Source: Megasphaera lornae
GTDB lineage: Bacteria; Bacillota; Negativicutes; Veillonellales; Megasphaeraceae
DNA: 64,000 bases
Direction of reading: 5' to 3'
NCBI RefSeq assembly: GCF_000214495.1
Contig: NZ_AFIJ01000008.1
Location: forward strand, 1-64,000
This document shows positions 23,279 through 32,941 of this stretch, in pieces. Each line of letters begins with the position of its first letter. Within the stretch, counting starts at the first letter, position 1. The position numbers were made by a program, and so were the translations under genes. A model generated the notes under the pieces. The model did not search any database. It saw only the letters and a program-made list of their open reading frames with translations, and was not told the origin of the DNA.

Positions 23279-24395
23279 AAATAAAGTAAATGCGTATTTT
23301 CAATACCTTATGCACACGTCGTCGTTTTCCGTGTTTGATCGTATTGTATTAGGGCTGCTGTCTTTTTTTTCGTATATATACGGGTGGGGAGTTCAATATA
23401 TTCGCGGCTCTTACGTACAAGGAAAAAAAGTCATAAAGAAAGTATCCGTACCGGTCATCAGCATAGGGAATATTACGGCGGGAGGAACCGGAAAAACGCC
23501 GTTGGCTTGTTTTTTTGCGGCGGTATTGCAACAGCAAGGTAAAAAACCGGCCGTATTGACGCGCGGATACGGAGGAACTGCGGAACATACGGGTGTAACG
23601 GTCAGTGACGGAAAGCGGCTGTTGGTTACCCCCGAAGTCGGCGGGGATGAGGCGGTTTTAATGGGCCGCTTACTTCCGCAAGTACCTGTGCTTGCCGGGA
23701 AACGGCGGTATGAAACGGCGCGGCAGGCTATTCGGGACTTCGCCTGCGATGTACTGCTTTTGGATGACGGCTTTCAACATTGGCAGTTGCATCGCGATTT
23801 GGATATTGTGCTGATTGACGGAACGAATCCGTTCGGCAATGGACATGTTTTGCCGAGAGGCATTTTACGAGAAAAACCGGAGCAGTTGCAACGGGCCGGG
23901 TTATTAGTGTTGACGAAAGGGGAAAGCTTGTCGGCGGATGAAAAAAAGAAAGTAGTATGCCATATTCGGCAGTATAATAAAACGGCGCCGTTAGTGGAAG
24001 CGCAGTTGACGGTTTGCGGTTGTACTCCGTTAGTACGGTGGCGGCAAGGATATAGAACGGATGCGCCGGTAGCAGGAACCAAGGTGATTGCGATTTCGGC
24101 CTTGGGAAATCCGCAAGTGTTTGAACGAACGTTGGTACAATCTGGTTATCAGGTAATCGATTCATTGCAGTATGCCGACCATCATCCGTATACGGAGAAA
24201 GAGTATGCCGTGTGGCGACAATTAGCCGCTGCGACAGGGGCTATACTGGTGACGACAGAAAAAGATGCTGTAAAAATAGCGGCGCTTACGGAAGCCGCTT
24301 TCCCCTTATATGTATTGTCGATTACGATGACCATTACACAGGGACGGGAAACGGCGGAGAAAGTAATACAAGCACAATGGGAGGATAAATCATGA
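23259..24395 (+). CDS. lpxK: Tetraacyldisaccharide 4'-kinase
   Basis: The 378-residue membrane-associated kinase phosphorylates lipid A disaccharide. The P-loop is SIGNITAGGTGKTP at about residues 68-81, followed by LTRGYGG and GDEAVLM and LLDDGFQHWQLHRDLDIVL, all family hallmarks. Two adjacent ATGs (23259, 23262) follow GGAGG; the upstream frame from 23241 is not supported. It ends in an ATGA overlap with kdsB. Confidence 0.94.
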   Translation: MMKIRYKNKVNAYFQYLMHTSSFSVFDRIVLGLLSFFSYIYGWGVQYIRGSYVQGKKVIKKVSVPVISIGNITAGGTGKTPLACFFAAVLQQQGKKPAVLTRGYGGTAEHTGVTVSDGKRLLVTPEVGGDEAVLMGRLLPQVPVLAGKRRYETARQAIRDFACDVLLLDDGFQHWQLHRDLDIVLIDGTNPFGNGHVLPRGILREKPEQLQRAGLLVLTKGESLSADEKKKVVCHIRQYNKTAPLVEAQLTVCGCTPLVRWRQGYRTDAPVAGTKVIAISALGNPQVFERTLVQSGYQVIDSLQYADHHPYTEKEYAVWRQLAAATGAILVTTEKDAVKIAALTEAAFPLYVLSITMTITQGRETAEKVIQAQWEDKS

Positions 24396-25129
24396 ATTTT
24401 ATTTGCATTATACCTGCCCGGTACGCTTCGACGCGTTTACCGGGAAAACCGCTGGCCGATATTGCAGGCAAACCTATGATTCAACGGGTATATGAGCAGG
24501 TACGGCAGGCAACGTTGATACAGAATGCGGTAGTGGCGACAGATTCTCCTAAAGTATATGACACGGTGATTCAATTTGGCGGGCAGGCCGTTATGACAAG
24601 AGAAGACCATGCTACCGGCACGGATCGGATTGCGGAAGCGGCGGAACATTTTCCGCAGGCTCAGGTAGTCATTAATGTACAGGGGGATGAACCGTTAATT
24701 GCGCCGGAGATTATTGACGAATTATGTCGCGCTTTTTTTACCTATGAGGATTTACAAATGGCGACGGTGGCCGCTCCTTTGGCGCCCGATGAGTATGAGG
24801 ATCCGGCGGCGGTTAAAGTGGTATTGAATTGCCGCAATGAAGCGATGTATTTTTCACGTTCGTTAATCCCGTATCCGCGCCATGCGTTTGCAGCGGGACG
24901 GGGGCCGTATAAGCACATCGGTATATATGCGTATAAAAAAGATTTTTTGTTGCAATATGCAACGCTGCCGCAAACGCCGGCGGAACAAGCGGAATCATTG
25001 GAACAGTTGCGTGTTTTAGAAAACGGGTATACCATAAAAGTAATACGGACCGATAAAAGATTTATAGGCATTGATACGCCGGAAGATTTACAACGCGTAC
25101 AGGCGTATTTTTTACATAAAGGAGAATAA
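24392..25129 (+). CDS. kdsB: CMP-Kdo synthetase
   Basis: The 245-residue cytidylyltransferase activates Kdo with CTP. The N-terminal IIPARYASTRLPGKPL nucleotide-binding motif, VVATDSPKV and VINVQGDEPLI are diagnostic. It overlaps lpxK by 4 bp and precedes kdsA by 3 bp, so the Kdo supply genes are translationally linked to lipid A genes. Confidence 0.96.
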   Translation: MNFICIIPARYASTRLPGKPLADIAGKPMIQRVYEQVRQATLIQNAVVATDSPKVYDTVIQFGGQAVMTREDHATGTDRIAEAAEHFPQAQVVINVQGDEPLIAPEIIDELCRAFFTYEDLQMATVAAPLAPDEYEDPAAVKVVLNCRNEAMYFSRSLIPYPRHAFAAGRGPYKHIGIYAYKKDFLLQYATLPQTPAEQAESLEQLRVLENGYTIKVIRTDKRFIGIDTPEDLQRVQAYFLHKGE

Positions 25130-25132
25130 CCG

Positions 25133-25978
25133 ATGAAACCAGTAAAAGCGGTAAGGATTGGCAATAAAACAGTAGGCGGAGACGGAAAATTATTTGTTTT
25201 GGCAGGGCCCTGTGTATTGGAAGAGGAAGAACGGGTCTTGGCAATCGGGCAAACGATGAAAGATATTTGTGCGCGGTTGGGGCTTACGTATGTATTTAAA
25301 GCATCGTTTGATAAAGCGAATCGTTCTTCTTATACTTCGTTTCGCGGCCCCGGTTTGGAAAAAGGATTGGAAATTTTGCAACGCATTAAGGACACGTTGC
25401 AAGTACCGATTGTCAGTGATATTCATACTGCGGAGCAAGCGAAACGGGCGGCGGAAGTCTTGGATGTTTTGCAAATTCCGGCCTTTTTATGTCGGCAAAC
25501 CGATTTACTGGAAGCGGCGGCGGCAACCGGGAAATGTGTCAATGTAAAAAAAGGACAGTTTATGGCGCCGGAAGACATGAAAAATGTATTGGCCAAAATG
25601 GTACATGTGGGAAATGAGAATTTGATGCTTACAGAGAGGGGATTTTGTTTAGGGTATCATAATTTGGTGGTCGATATGCGCGGGTTGCCGATCATGAGAG
25701 AGTTCGGGTATCCGGTGATTTTTGATGCGACGCATAGTGTGCAATTGCCGGGAGGCGCCGGCACCAAATCTTCAGGGCAACGGCAATTTATCGGAAATTT
25801 GGCTCGTGCCGCCGCCGGCTCCGGTATTGACGGTGTATTTATGGAAGTGCATGATAATCCGGAAGAAGCCTTGAGCGACGGACCGAATATGTTATATTTA
25901 TCACAGGTGGAAGCGGTGTTGCGGGATATGACGGCAATTCATGAGATAACCAAGCGCAGTGTCGATACGGCAAAATAA
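25133..25978 (+). CDS. kdsA: 3-deoxy-8-phosphooctulonate (Kdo-8-P) synthase
   Basis: The 281-residue aldolase-type enzyme condenses PEP and arabinose-5-phosphate. Motifs seen are [30 protein letters not shown], and [11 protein letters not shown] with [12 protein letters not shown] near the C-terminus. It belongs to the KdsA/AroF TIM-barrel family; the [12 protein letters not shown] segment favours KdsA over DAHP synthase. It is followed by kdsD, which makes its arabinose-5-phosphate substrate. Confidence 0.95.
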   Translation: MKPVKAVRIGNKTVGGDGKLFVLAGPCVLEEEERVLAIGQTMKDICARLGLTYVFKASFDKANRSSYTSFRGPGLEKGLEILQRIKDTLQVPIVSDIHTAEQAKRAAEVLDVLQIPAFLCRQTDLLEAAAATGKCVNVKKGQFMAPEDMKNVLAKMVHVGNENLMLTERGFCLGYHNLVVDMRGLPIMREFGYPVIFDATHSVQLPGGAGTKSSGQRQFIGNLARAAAGSGIDGVFMEVHDNPEEALSDGPNMLYLSQVEAVLRDMTAIHEITKRSVDTAK

Positions 25979-25995
25979 AAACGGGAGTGGTAGGG

Positions 25996-26967
25996 ATGGA
26001 TATTGTAGAAACTGCAAAGGATGTTCTTTTGCAAGAGGCGAAAGGGATTGAAGCCCTCGTTCCTCGTCTTAATCAAAGTTTTATTAATGCCGTGCAGCTG
26101 ATTTTAGCATCTTCCGGACGTGTTATCGTTACGGGGATGGGAAAATCCGGGCATATTGCGCGAAAAGTAGCCGCCACATTATCCAGTACGGGAACACCTT
26201 CCGTATTTTTACATCCGGGAGAAGCCATTCACGGGGATTTGGGAATGGTCACCGCAAATGATGTGGTGACGGCTTTTTCCAACAGCGGGGAAACGATGGA
26301 AATATTGAATATTTTACCGTCGTTAAAACGAATTGGCGCCCCTATTATTGCCGTAGTGGGAAATCCGTATTCGACGTTGGCTAAAAATGCGGAGGTTATT
26401 TTGGATGTGGCCGTGGAAAAAGAGGCGTGCCCGTTAGGGTTGGCGCCGACTACCAGTACAACGGCCGCTCTGGCCTTGGGAGATGCATTGGCAGTGGTTT
26501 TATTGTCGTGTCATCATTTTACAAAAGATCAATTTGCCGTGTTTCATCCCGGCGGAGCGTTAGGGCGAAAACTTCTCCTTACGGTGGCGCAAGTTATGCA
26601 TAAAGAAGCGGATAATCCTACCATTTCGGCAGACGGAACGGTACAGGATGCGTTGTTTTTAATGACGGAAAAAGGTTTGGGCGCCGTGTCGGTAGTGGAT
26701 ACGGCCGGTAAACTTATCGGTTTGGTCACGGACGGCGATGTGCGTCGCGGTTTGGAAACGGGAGCTAATTTTTTACAATGGCCGTTAGACGCGATGATGA
26801 CAAAAAATCCGCGACAAATTCGTGCGGACCGCTTGGCGGCGGAAGCTTTGCATATTATGGAAAAGAATCAACCGCGTCCGATTACTGTTTTACCGGTTGT
26901 CGATGAAACCGGACAAGCGGTAGGCATGGTGCATATTACGGATCTGTTGAAACAGGGGGTGGTATGA
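25996..26967 (+). CDS. kdsD: Arabinose-5-phosphate isomerase
   Basis: The 323-residue enzyme converts ribulose-5-P to arabinose-5-P. It has an N-terminal SIS domain (GMGKSGHIARKVAATLSSTGTP around residue 50) and two C-terminal CBS domains from about residue 205. ATG 25996 gives normal spacing from GGGAG; a GTG at 25987 is too close to it. It overlaps kdsC by 4 bp. Confidence 0.95.
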   Translation: MDIVETAKDVLLQEAKGIEALVPRLNQSFINAVQLILASSGRVIVTGMGKSGHIARKVAATLSSTGTPSVFLHPGEAIHGDLGMVTANDVVTAFSNSGETMEILNILPSLKRIGAPIIAVVGNPYSTLAKNAEVILDVAVEKEACPLGLAPTTSTTAALALGDALAVVLLSCHHFTKDQFAVFHPGGALGRKLLLTVAQVMHKEADNPTISADGTVQDALFLMTEKGLGAVSVVDTAGKLIGLVTDGDVRRGLETGANFLQWPLDAMMTKNPRQIRADRLAAEALHIMEKNQPRPITVLPVVDETGQAVGMVHITDLLKQGVV

Positions 26968-27500
26968 TGGTTCCCTTGACGGCATTGCGGGCGGTGGCTT
27001 TGGATGTGGACGGGGTATTGACGGACGGAACTTTATATTATGGTGCCCGGGGAGAAATCATGAAGGCTTTTTCCGCTCGTGACGGCATGGGGATTTCTTT
27101 GGCTCGTTTAGGCGGGTTACAGCCCGTTATTATTACCGGAAGAACTTCGACGCCGGTTGCCAAGCGAGCTGCCGATTTAAAAATAAAGTATGTTTTTCAG
27201 GGCAAAGAAAATAAGTGGCAAACGGCGCGTGACGTATGTCGTACCTTGCAGATTGACATACAAGAATTGGCGTATATGGGAGATGACTGGAACGATTTAC
27301 AAGTATTGCGCAATTGCGGATTCAGCGGCGCACCGGCGGATGCCTGCCAAGAAGTACGGCAAGCGGTGCAATGGGTTTCAAGCTATAAAGGCGGACAGGG
27401 TGCCGTACGGGAATGGATAGAATATATTTTGCGGGCGCAGGGAAAATGGCAAGACGTCGTAAGCGCATATGATACGTCGGTTTCTGAAATTTGCCAATAA
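26964..27500 (+). CDS. kdsC: Kdo-8-phosphate phosphatase
   Basis: The 178-residue cap-less HAD phosphatase releases Kdo from Kdo-8-P. The nucleophile motif is ALDVDGVLTDG (residues 11-21), and YMGDDWNDLQVL is the fourth HAD motif. Two consecutive ATG codons overlap the kdsD stop. It completes the pathway kdsD-kdsA-kdsC-kdsB in the same operon. Confidence 0.95.
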   Translation: MMVPLTALRAVALDVDGVLTDGTLYYGARGEIMKAFSARDGMGISLARLGGLQPVIITGRTSTPVAKRAADLKIKYVFQGKENKWQTARDVCRTLQIDIQELAYMGDDWNDLQVLRNCGFSGAPADACQEVRQAVQWVSSYKGGQGAVREWIEYILRAQGKWQDVVSAYDTSVSEICQ

Positions 27501-27518
27501 AGAGAGGTGATAACGGGT

Positions 27519-28451
27519 ATGGGAAAAGGTTGGCAATATTATGTGATGCGGGTATTGAGCGCAGTGGTGTGTCTTTTTTCCTATGAACGGATTATCGCTT
27601 GGGGAAGAAAGTTGGGGCCGTGGGGCGAAAAATTATTAAAAAAACAACGGCAACGAGGGCTTTTACAAGTTCGGGAAAGCTTGCATTGTTCTACAGAAGA
27701 AGCGGAACGGATCATCGCGGAAATGTTTGCGAATTTGGGGCAATCGCTATTGGAAATTATGTATACTCCGCGGCTACAATCGGAAAATATTTCTTCCTTT
27801 GTTACCTTGGAACATCAAGAACGGTTGGAGGAGGCGTTGCAGGCCGATAAGGGAGTTATTGTCCTGACCGGCCATTTCGGCAATTGGGAATGGATGGGGG
27901 CTTCTTTAGCATTGTACGGGTATCCGACGACCACCATTGTAAAAAATCAACCGAATGATCAGGTTACGCGGTTGCTGAATGAATATAGGATACAAAAAGG
28001 ATTGGAAGTATTTCCGAGAGGCGGTAATGCCATGATTATCGCCGCCCGGGCGTTAAAGAGAAAAAAAATATTGGGATTTTTAGCTGATCAAGATGGGGGG
28101 AAAGAAGGAATTCCATGTACTTTTTTCGGTAAAATTGCTTCTTCGCCTAAAGGCGCGGCACAATTTTCTTATAAATTCGGTTCTCCCGTTATTCCCGTAT
28201 TTGCCGTACATGATGCGAATCATCATCATCGTGTCGTCGTAGGAGAAGCGGTGACCTGTCCGTTTTGCGGGGACCCTCGTAAAGATATTGCCGCGTTAAC
28301 CGCGGCGATTACGGCAGTAACAGAAACGTGGATTCGAACGTATCCGTCTGAATGGCTTTGGTTCCAACATCGGTGGAATACGCCTCCCGAAGAGATGACC
28401 GCGTTACAAGCGCATAAAGGAGACGATACTTGTGTGGAAAAGGATAGGTAA
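27519..28451 (+). CDS. Lipid A late acyltransferase (LpxL/HtrB family)
   Basis: The 310-residue membrane protein has an N-terminal hydrophobic anchor and the HFGNWEW motif (catalytic H-x4-E; near residue 117), then ADQDGGKEGIPCTFFG, typical of LpxL/LpxM lysophospholipid acyltransferases. It should add a secondary acyl chain to Kdo-lipid A. Whether it is LpxL-like or LpxM-like cannot be decided. ATG 27519 follows AGAGAGGTGAT; the frame from GTG 27507 would begin on the ribosome binding site. Its end overlaps lptC by 20 bp. Confidence 0.92.
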   Translation: MGKGWQYYVMRVLSAVVCLFSYERIIAWGRKLGPWGEKLLKKQRQRGLLQVRESLHCSTEEAERIIAEMFANLGQSLLEIMYTPRLQSENISSFVTLEHQERLEEALQADKGVIVLTGHFGNWEWMGASLALYGYPTTTIVKNQPNDQVTRLLNEYRIQKGLEVFPRGGNAMIIAARALKRKKILGFLADQDGGKEGIPCTFFGKIASSPKGAAQFSYKFGSPVIPVFAVHDANHHHRVVVGEAVTCPFCGDPRKDIAALTAAITAVTETWIRTYPSEWLWFQHRWNTPPEEMTALQAHKGDDTCVEKDR

Positions 28452-28983
28452 ATATAAATTTTCTATTTCGGGAAGCATCGTTGTGTTGCTCTTGGTTATA
28501 GTATTATACTCGTTGTTACAGGAGACTCCGGATGATTTTTTTCAAGTACCGGCGAATACATTGGTGGAATTTAACGGATCACATTTGGAAGAACGGCGGA
28601 ACGGGCAAGTAATTTGGAAAATACAGGCGGAAAAAATTCAAGTGAATCCGAAAACGCAAAATGCGTATGTTGTACATCCGTCCGTGTTTTTTCGTGCTCC
28701 CGACGGGGTGGAAATGACGACGGCGGCGAACGCTTGTAAAGTGGAACGGGCGCAAAAGCGAATTATATTGCAGGCGCCTTTACAGGTGTCGACGAATAGA
28801 GGCGATACGTTACAAACGGCGGAAAATATTACTTATCGGATGGATACGCAACAGCTTTCAGGGGGAAAAGTAGTGGTAAAACGACGGGATGGAGTACGGC
28901 TGCAGGGCGATCAATTTACGGCGGATGCGGCATTGAAAAAAATTATGTTGCGCGGACACGCACAGGTCAGCAAGGGAGTATAG
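28432..28983 (+). CDS. lptC: LPS export protein LptC
   Basis: The 183-residue bitopic protein has one N-terminal membrane helix (residues 11-29) and a periplasmic beta-jellyroll that passes LPS from LptBFG to LptA. The GTG start lies 9 bp after AAAGGAG. Sequence similarity in LptC is always low; the call rests on the OstA-type repeats (LEERRNGQVIWKIQAEKI, TLQTAENITYRMD) and position directly before lptA and lptB. Confidence 0.88.
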   Translation: MWKRIGKYKFSISGSIVVLLLVIVLYSLLQETPDDFFQVPANTLVEFNGSHLEERRNGQVIWKIQAEKIQVNPKTQNAYVVHPSVFFRAPDGVEMTTAANACKVERAQKRIILQAPLQVSTNRGDTLQTAENITYRMDTQQLSGGKVVVKRRDGVRLQGDQFTADAALKKIMLRGHAQVSKGV

Positions 28984-28985
28984 AT

Positions 28986-29714
28986 ATGGAAAAAAAATGG
29001 AAAAAAATGGTATTCTCTATCAGTGTTGCCGTACTTTGCGGGCTGCCTGTCGGTGTTTTACAGGCCGCGGCTCGGCCGATAACGATTACTGCGGATGTAT
29101 TGGCGTATGACGGGGAAACCCGGGTGGCGACCGCTGACGGTAATGTGTACATCCGGCAAGGCGAGACCGGACTCACGGGACAGCATGCGATATATAATAT
29201 TAAAACGGATGTTGCGGAAGTAAGCGGGAATGCGTGTATTGTACAGCCGGATTTGCAAGTGCGGGCGGCAAAAATCGAAGCATATCAAAAAAATCATATT
29301 ATAGCCGCCGGAAATGTGCAGGCTGTAAAAGGGGATAAACGATTGCAGGGCGCTCGCGTGGATTATTATATAGATAGAAACTACGGGATCATTACGGGAC
29401 ATGCGTTTTTGGAAGCGCAAGGTGCGAAAATATGGGCCAATCGTATTGAAGCGTGGTTACAGGAGGTACGGGCGGTAGGGACCGGAAAGGTGCGAGTGGA
29501 ATCTTCTAAAAATCAGTTGTCGGCAACCGGCAATATGGCGACATATACCCAAACCCCCGGAAAAAATGACGGCATTTTAAATCTTACCGGGAATGTACAC
29601 GCCGTACAAAAAGGAAATACAGTGCAAGGACCGGCCGTGCAGGTACGGGCCGCGGATAAATCCGTGCGGACATTCGGTCGTTCGACTTTAGTTTTAATTC
29701 CTAAAGACGCGTGA
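28986..29714 (+). CDS. lptA: LPS periplasmic bridge protein LptA
   Basis: The 242-residue protein has a signal peptide (hydrophobic residues 9-25, cleavage probably near LQAAA) followed by OstA-domain repeats (ITADVLAYDGETRVATADGNV, then ITGHAFLEAQGAKIWANRIEA). LptA polymers carry LPS across the periplasm. It is longer than E. coli LptA (185 residues), with extra repeats, consistent with a longer bridge segment. LptD and LptE are not in the window. Confidence 0.92.
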   Translation: MEKKWKKMVFSISVAVLCGLPVGVLQAAARPITITADVLAYDGETRVATADGNVYIRQGETGLTGQHAIYNIKTDVAEVSGNACIVQPDLQVRAAKIEAYQKNHIIAAGNVQAVKGDKRLQGARVDYYIDRNYGIITGHAFLEAQGAKIWANRIEAWLQEVRAVGTGKVRVESSKNQLSATGNMATYTQTPGKNDGILNLTGNVHAVQKGNTVQGPAVQVRAADKSVRTFGRSTLVLIPKDA

Positions 29715-29731
29715 CCCATAGGAGGCGGGGT

Positions 29732-30451
29732 ATGCAGATTCAAACGGAAAACTTGGTAAAAACATATAAATCGCGCAATGTGGTGAACGGTGTGTCCCTC
29801 CGGGTGGCGCAAGGAGAAATCGTCGGTTTGTTGGGCCCGAACGGGGCGGGAAAAACCACGACGTTTTATATGATTGTCGGCATTGAACATCCGACACGGG
29901 GATGTATTCGGGTGCAGGAACAAGAGATTACACACTTGCCGATTCACCGTCGGGCGGCGTACGGTATAGGCTATTTACCGCAAGAAGCCTCTATTTTTCG
30001 AAAATTGACAGTAGAAGAAAATTTATTGGCCATGTTGGAAACTACTTCTTTATCGCCGCGAGAACAAAAAGAGAAAGCCATGGCGTTACTGGAAGAGTTT
30101 TCTATTACGAAATTGCGCCATCGCTTGGGGATTCAACTTTCCGGAGGAGAACGAAGGAGAGTGGAAATTGCCCGTTGTTTGGTGACCGATCCGTCTTTTA
30201 TTTTGTTGGATGAGCCGTTTGCGGGCATTGACCCGTTGGCGGTGAATGATATTCAAAGTATCATTAATCATTTGAAAAAACGGGGGATCGGTGTGCTTAT
30301 TACCGATCATAATGTACGGGAAACCTTGCGGATTGTAGATCGGGCGTATATTTTAAGTGAAGGGCGAATTTTATTGGAGGGAACGCCGGAGCAGATTGCG
30401 ACGGATCCGGTGGCTAAAAAATTTTATTTAGGGGAAGAATTTTGTATGTAA
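29732..30451 (+). CDS. lptB: LPS export ATPase LptB
   Basis: The 239-residue ABC ATPase powers LPS extraction by LptFG. It shows Walker A GPNGAGKTT, YLPQEASIFRKL (Q-loop, a highly typical LptB stretch), signature LSGGERRRVEIARCL and Walker B FILLDEPFAGIDP. ATG 29732 follows ATAGGAGG; the frame from 29711 is rejected. Confidence 0.97.
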   Translation: MQIQTENLVKTYKSRNVVNGVSLRVAQGEIVGLLGPNGAGKTTTFYMIVGIEHPTRGCIRVQEQEITHLPIHRRAAYGIGYLPQEASIFRKLTVEENLLAMLETTSLSPREQKEKAMALLEEFSITKLRHRLGIQLSGGERRRVEIARCLVTDPSFILLDEPFAGIDPLAVNDIQSIINHLKKRGIGVLITDHNVRETLRIVDRAYILSEGRILLEGTPEQIATDPVAKKFYLGEEFCM

Positions 30452-30467
30452 GGCGGGAGAGAAACGG

Positions 30468-31556
30468 ATGCGTATTTTAGATAAGTACATACTGAAAGAA
30501 TTTATCGGCCCTTTTTTATTCGGCGTGTGTGCTTTTACCGCTGTATTTGTGGGCACGGGAACCTTATATCGGATTGCCTCTATGATTAATGAATATGGCG
30601 CATCGGCCGCGGCGGCCGCCAAAGTACTGGTATTGGCATTGCCGTCTATTGTGGTGCTCACGTTTCCCATGTCGGTTTTATTGGGCGCTTTGATGGCGTT
30701 CGGGCGATTATCGGCAGCCAGTGAAATTATTGTTATGCGAGCCGGAGGACAACATTTTGTACGGTTGGCCATGCCCGTATTGGTGGCGGCTTTTTTTATT
30801 TCATTGGGGACTACGGCTTTTAATGAATTTGTAGTACCGCGTGCCAATAATGCGTACAATCGTATTATTAATGAAGAAATCCGCCATCATGCTTTGCCGG
30901 TTTCGCAAGAGCATGTGATTATTAAAAATGTACATGGACAGAATATTTACGGGTTATTATATGCCCGTCAATATGACGGTACGGAAAAAGAGTTTCGTGA
31001 TATTACGGTACAAGAGTTTGAACAGGATCGGTTAGTGCGAGTGGAAAAAGCGGATCGGGCGAAGTGGAACGGAAAGAAGTGGATAGTGCATCAAGGGAGT
31101 ATATATGATGTTTCGTCTAATGATAATACTTCTCGCACGATGACTTTTGAAAATCAAGAATTGCCGTTTATGCAACGTCCCGAAAAAGTGCAAGAGGCGC
31201 AAAAGAAACCGGAAGAATTGACCATTCGGGAATTGCGACAACAAATTCGAGTATTAACGGCTCATGGCGTGGATGTAAACAAGTTGAAAGTAGAAATGTA
31301 TAATCGTTTTGCCTTACCTTTGGCCAGTCTGGTATGTGCGTTGATCGGGGCGCCGCTGGGCTTGCAAAAACAGAGAGGAAGTTCTTCTATCGGCTTCGGG
31401 ATCAGTGTGGTCACGATTTTTATTTATTATTCCATTATGACGCTTGCCGATGCCTTGGGAAACGGCGGCACGATTGCTCCCGCGGCGGCGGCTTTTTTAC
31501 CGGATATTATTTGCGGTTCCGTGGGAATTTTCTTGATGATACGGAAAATGCAGTAA
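30468..31556 (+). CDS. LPS export permease LptF/LptG family
   Basis: The 362-residue YjgP/YjgQ-family membrane protein has three N-terminal and three C-terminal membrane helices around a periplasmic jellyroll (about residues 130-265). The N-terminal RILDKYILKEFIGPFLFG motif is typical. Only one copy is found; the LptB2FG complex of Proteobacteria needs two different permeases, so this one may act as a homodimer or the partner lies elsewhere. It is the last gene before a terminator. Confidence 0.93.
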   Translation: MRILDKYILKEFIGPFLFGVCAFTAVFVGTGTLYRIASMINEYGASAAAAAKVLVLALPSIVVLTFPMSVLLGALMAFGRLSAASEIIVMRAGGQHFVRLAMPVLVAAFFISLGTTAFNEFVVPRANNAYNRIINEEIRHHALPVSQEHVIIKNVHGQNIYGLLYARQYDGTEKEFRDITVQEFEQDRLVRVEKADRAKWNGKKWIVHQGSIYDVSSNDNTSRTMTFENQELPFMQRPEKVQEAQKKPEELTIRELRQQIRVLTAHGVDVNKLKVEMYNRFALPLASLVCALIGAPLGLQKQRGSSSIGFGISVVTIFIYYSIMTLADALGNGGTIAPAAAAFLPDIICGSVGIFLMIRKMQ

Positions 31557-31563
31557 GAAAGAT

Positions 31564-31585
31564 AGCTCCCGGGGGAGCTTTTTTT
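31564..31585 (+). terminator. Terminator of the LPS operon
   Basis: 7-bp stem AGCTCCC/GGGAGCT with a very tight loop and T7 tail. Confidence 0.8.
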
Positions 31586-31601
31586 CTTGAGAAAATAAGT
31601 C

Positions 31602-31630
31602 ATGACATATCCGGCACAATAGTATATGAT
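31602..31630 (+). promoter_or_regulatory. Promoter of the DUF3084 operon
   Basis: ATGACA (31602-31607), 17-bp spacer, TATGAT (31625-31630), 18 bp before the coding start. Confidence 0.6.
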
Positions 31631-31648
31631 ATATAAAGGAGGTGTATC

Positions 31649-32932
31649 ATGGAATACGGGACGGTCATGTTGGTCATATTAGCCGTTATGGGTGGTTTTA
31701 TTGCGTATTTGGGAGATAAAATAGGCTCGCGGGTAGGAAAAAGAAGAGTGAAATTATTGGGGTTGCGACCTAAATATTCTTCTATTTTAATTACGATTAT
31801 TACCGGGGTTTGTATTGCCGCGGTTACGTTGGGCATCATGTCCGTTTTATCAAAAAATGTGCGAATTGCGCTATTCGGAATGCAACAATTACAACGTCAA
31901 AAAGAGGCATTGCAGGAACAACGGGATCGGTTGATTACACAAGGACAAATATTGAGTATAACTGTCGGTGAAAAGAATCGGCTGATTGAGGAAAAAACGC
32001 ACTTATTACAACAACAACAAGTTCAATTGGATGGAAAAACGAAACAGTTGCGGGTCACACAGGTAAATTTGCAGCAAGCACAGCTGGCACGAGATGAACA
32101 AGCAAAGCAATTATCGTTCATTCAACTGGCCTTGAAGGAAGCGAAACGGCAACGGGAACAGGCGGAACGAGATAAAAATTCGGCGGTTGCGGATAAAGCG
32201 GCGGCGCAACGAGAATTGACGGAATTGGAAAACACGAAAACGCAGATGGTACAAACGATTGAACATTTGGACAAGCGGATTCAGTTATTAAAAGAATCTA
32301 TGACGCATATTCGGGAAGGTACGGTTATGTTTCGTGTAGGAGAAGTGCTGTCCAGTACGGTGGTTCACGGTGGCGGACAAGAAATACAGGCCCGGGAAGA
32401 GTTAAGTAAAGCGATGCAAATGACCAATCGTATGATTTGCAGTCAATTAGGAATTCGCGATACTCAGGCCGTTTTGGTATATATTTCCCCCGAAGAATTT
32501 AAAGAGACTGCCAAAGTATTGCAACATGCGGGACCGCAGCCGAAATTGGTACGAGTCATTGCGGCCGGCAATATTATTGTAGGGGAGCCGGCGTTGGTGC
32601 ATGTGCAGTTATATGATAATAAATTAATTTACAGACAACATGAAGTTGTCTATGAAGGCCGGCTTAATCCGCAGGATATTCGCGGGAATGCGGAACTGGA
32701 AGTAATGCGAATTTTACGTATGGTTAACAAGGAAGCTCGGAGTCGGGGCGTGTTGCCGGATCCGTTAACCGGCAATGTGGGTACGTTGCCGGCAACCGAT
32801 ATGTTCCGGGCGATTACGGAAATAAAACAATACGGTAATGTGCCGCTGCGCATTACCGCGGTATGTGCCGCGGATACCTATACGGCGGGACCGCTGCCCA
32901 TTGTGTTGTCTATTGCGCCGGTTAATGGATGA
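31649..32932 (+). CDS. DUF3084 membrane coiled-coil protein
   Basis: The 427-residue protein has two N-terminal membrane helices (residues 5-22 and 45-70) around the basic loop LGDKIGSRVGKRRVKLLGLRP, which is typical of DUF3084 proteins of Negativicutes and cyanobacteria. A long coiled coil rich in Gln and Glu follows (about 80-215), then a C-terminal globular domain. The function is unknown; an envelope scaffold role is a guess. The following gene, an RNase H-fold protein, starts 9 bp later, as part of one operon. Confidence 0.88.
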   Translation: MEYGTVMLVILAVMGGFIAYLGDKIGSRVGKRRVKLLGLRPKYSSILITIITGVCIAAVTLGIMSVLSKNVRIALFGMQQLQRQKEALQEQRDRLITQGQILSITVGEKNRLIEEKTHLLQQQQVQLDGKTKQLRVTQVNLQQAQLARDEQAKQLSFIQLALKEAKRQREQAERDKNSAVADKAAAQRELTELENTKTQMVQTIEHLDKRIQLLKESMTHIREGTVMFRVGEVLSSTVVHGGGQEIQAREELSKAMQMTNRMICSQLGIRDTQAVLVYISPEEFKETAKVLQHAGPQPKLVRVIAAGNIIVGEPALVHVQLYDNKLIYRQHEVVYEGRLNPQDIRGNAELEVMRILRMVNKEARSRGVLPDPLTGNVGTLPATDMFRAITEIKQYGNVPLRITAVCAADTYTAGPLPIVLSIAPVNG

Positions 32933-32941
32933 GGGCTGCGT

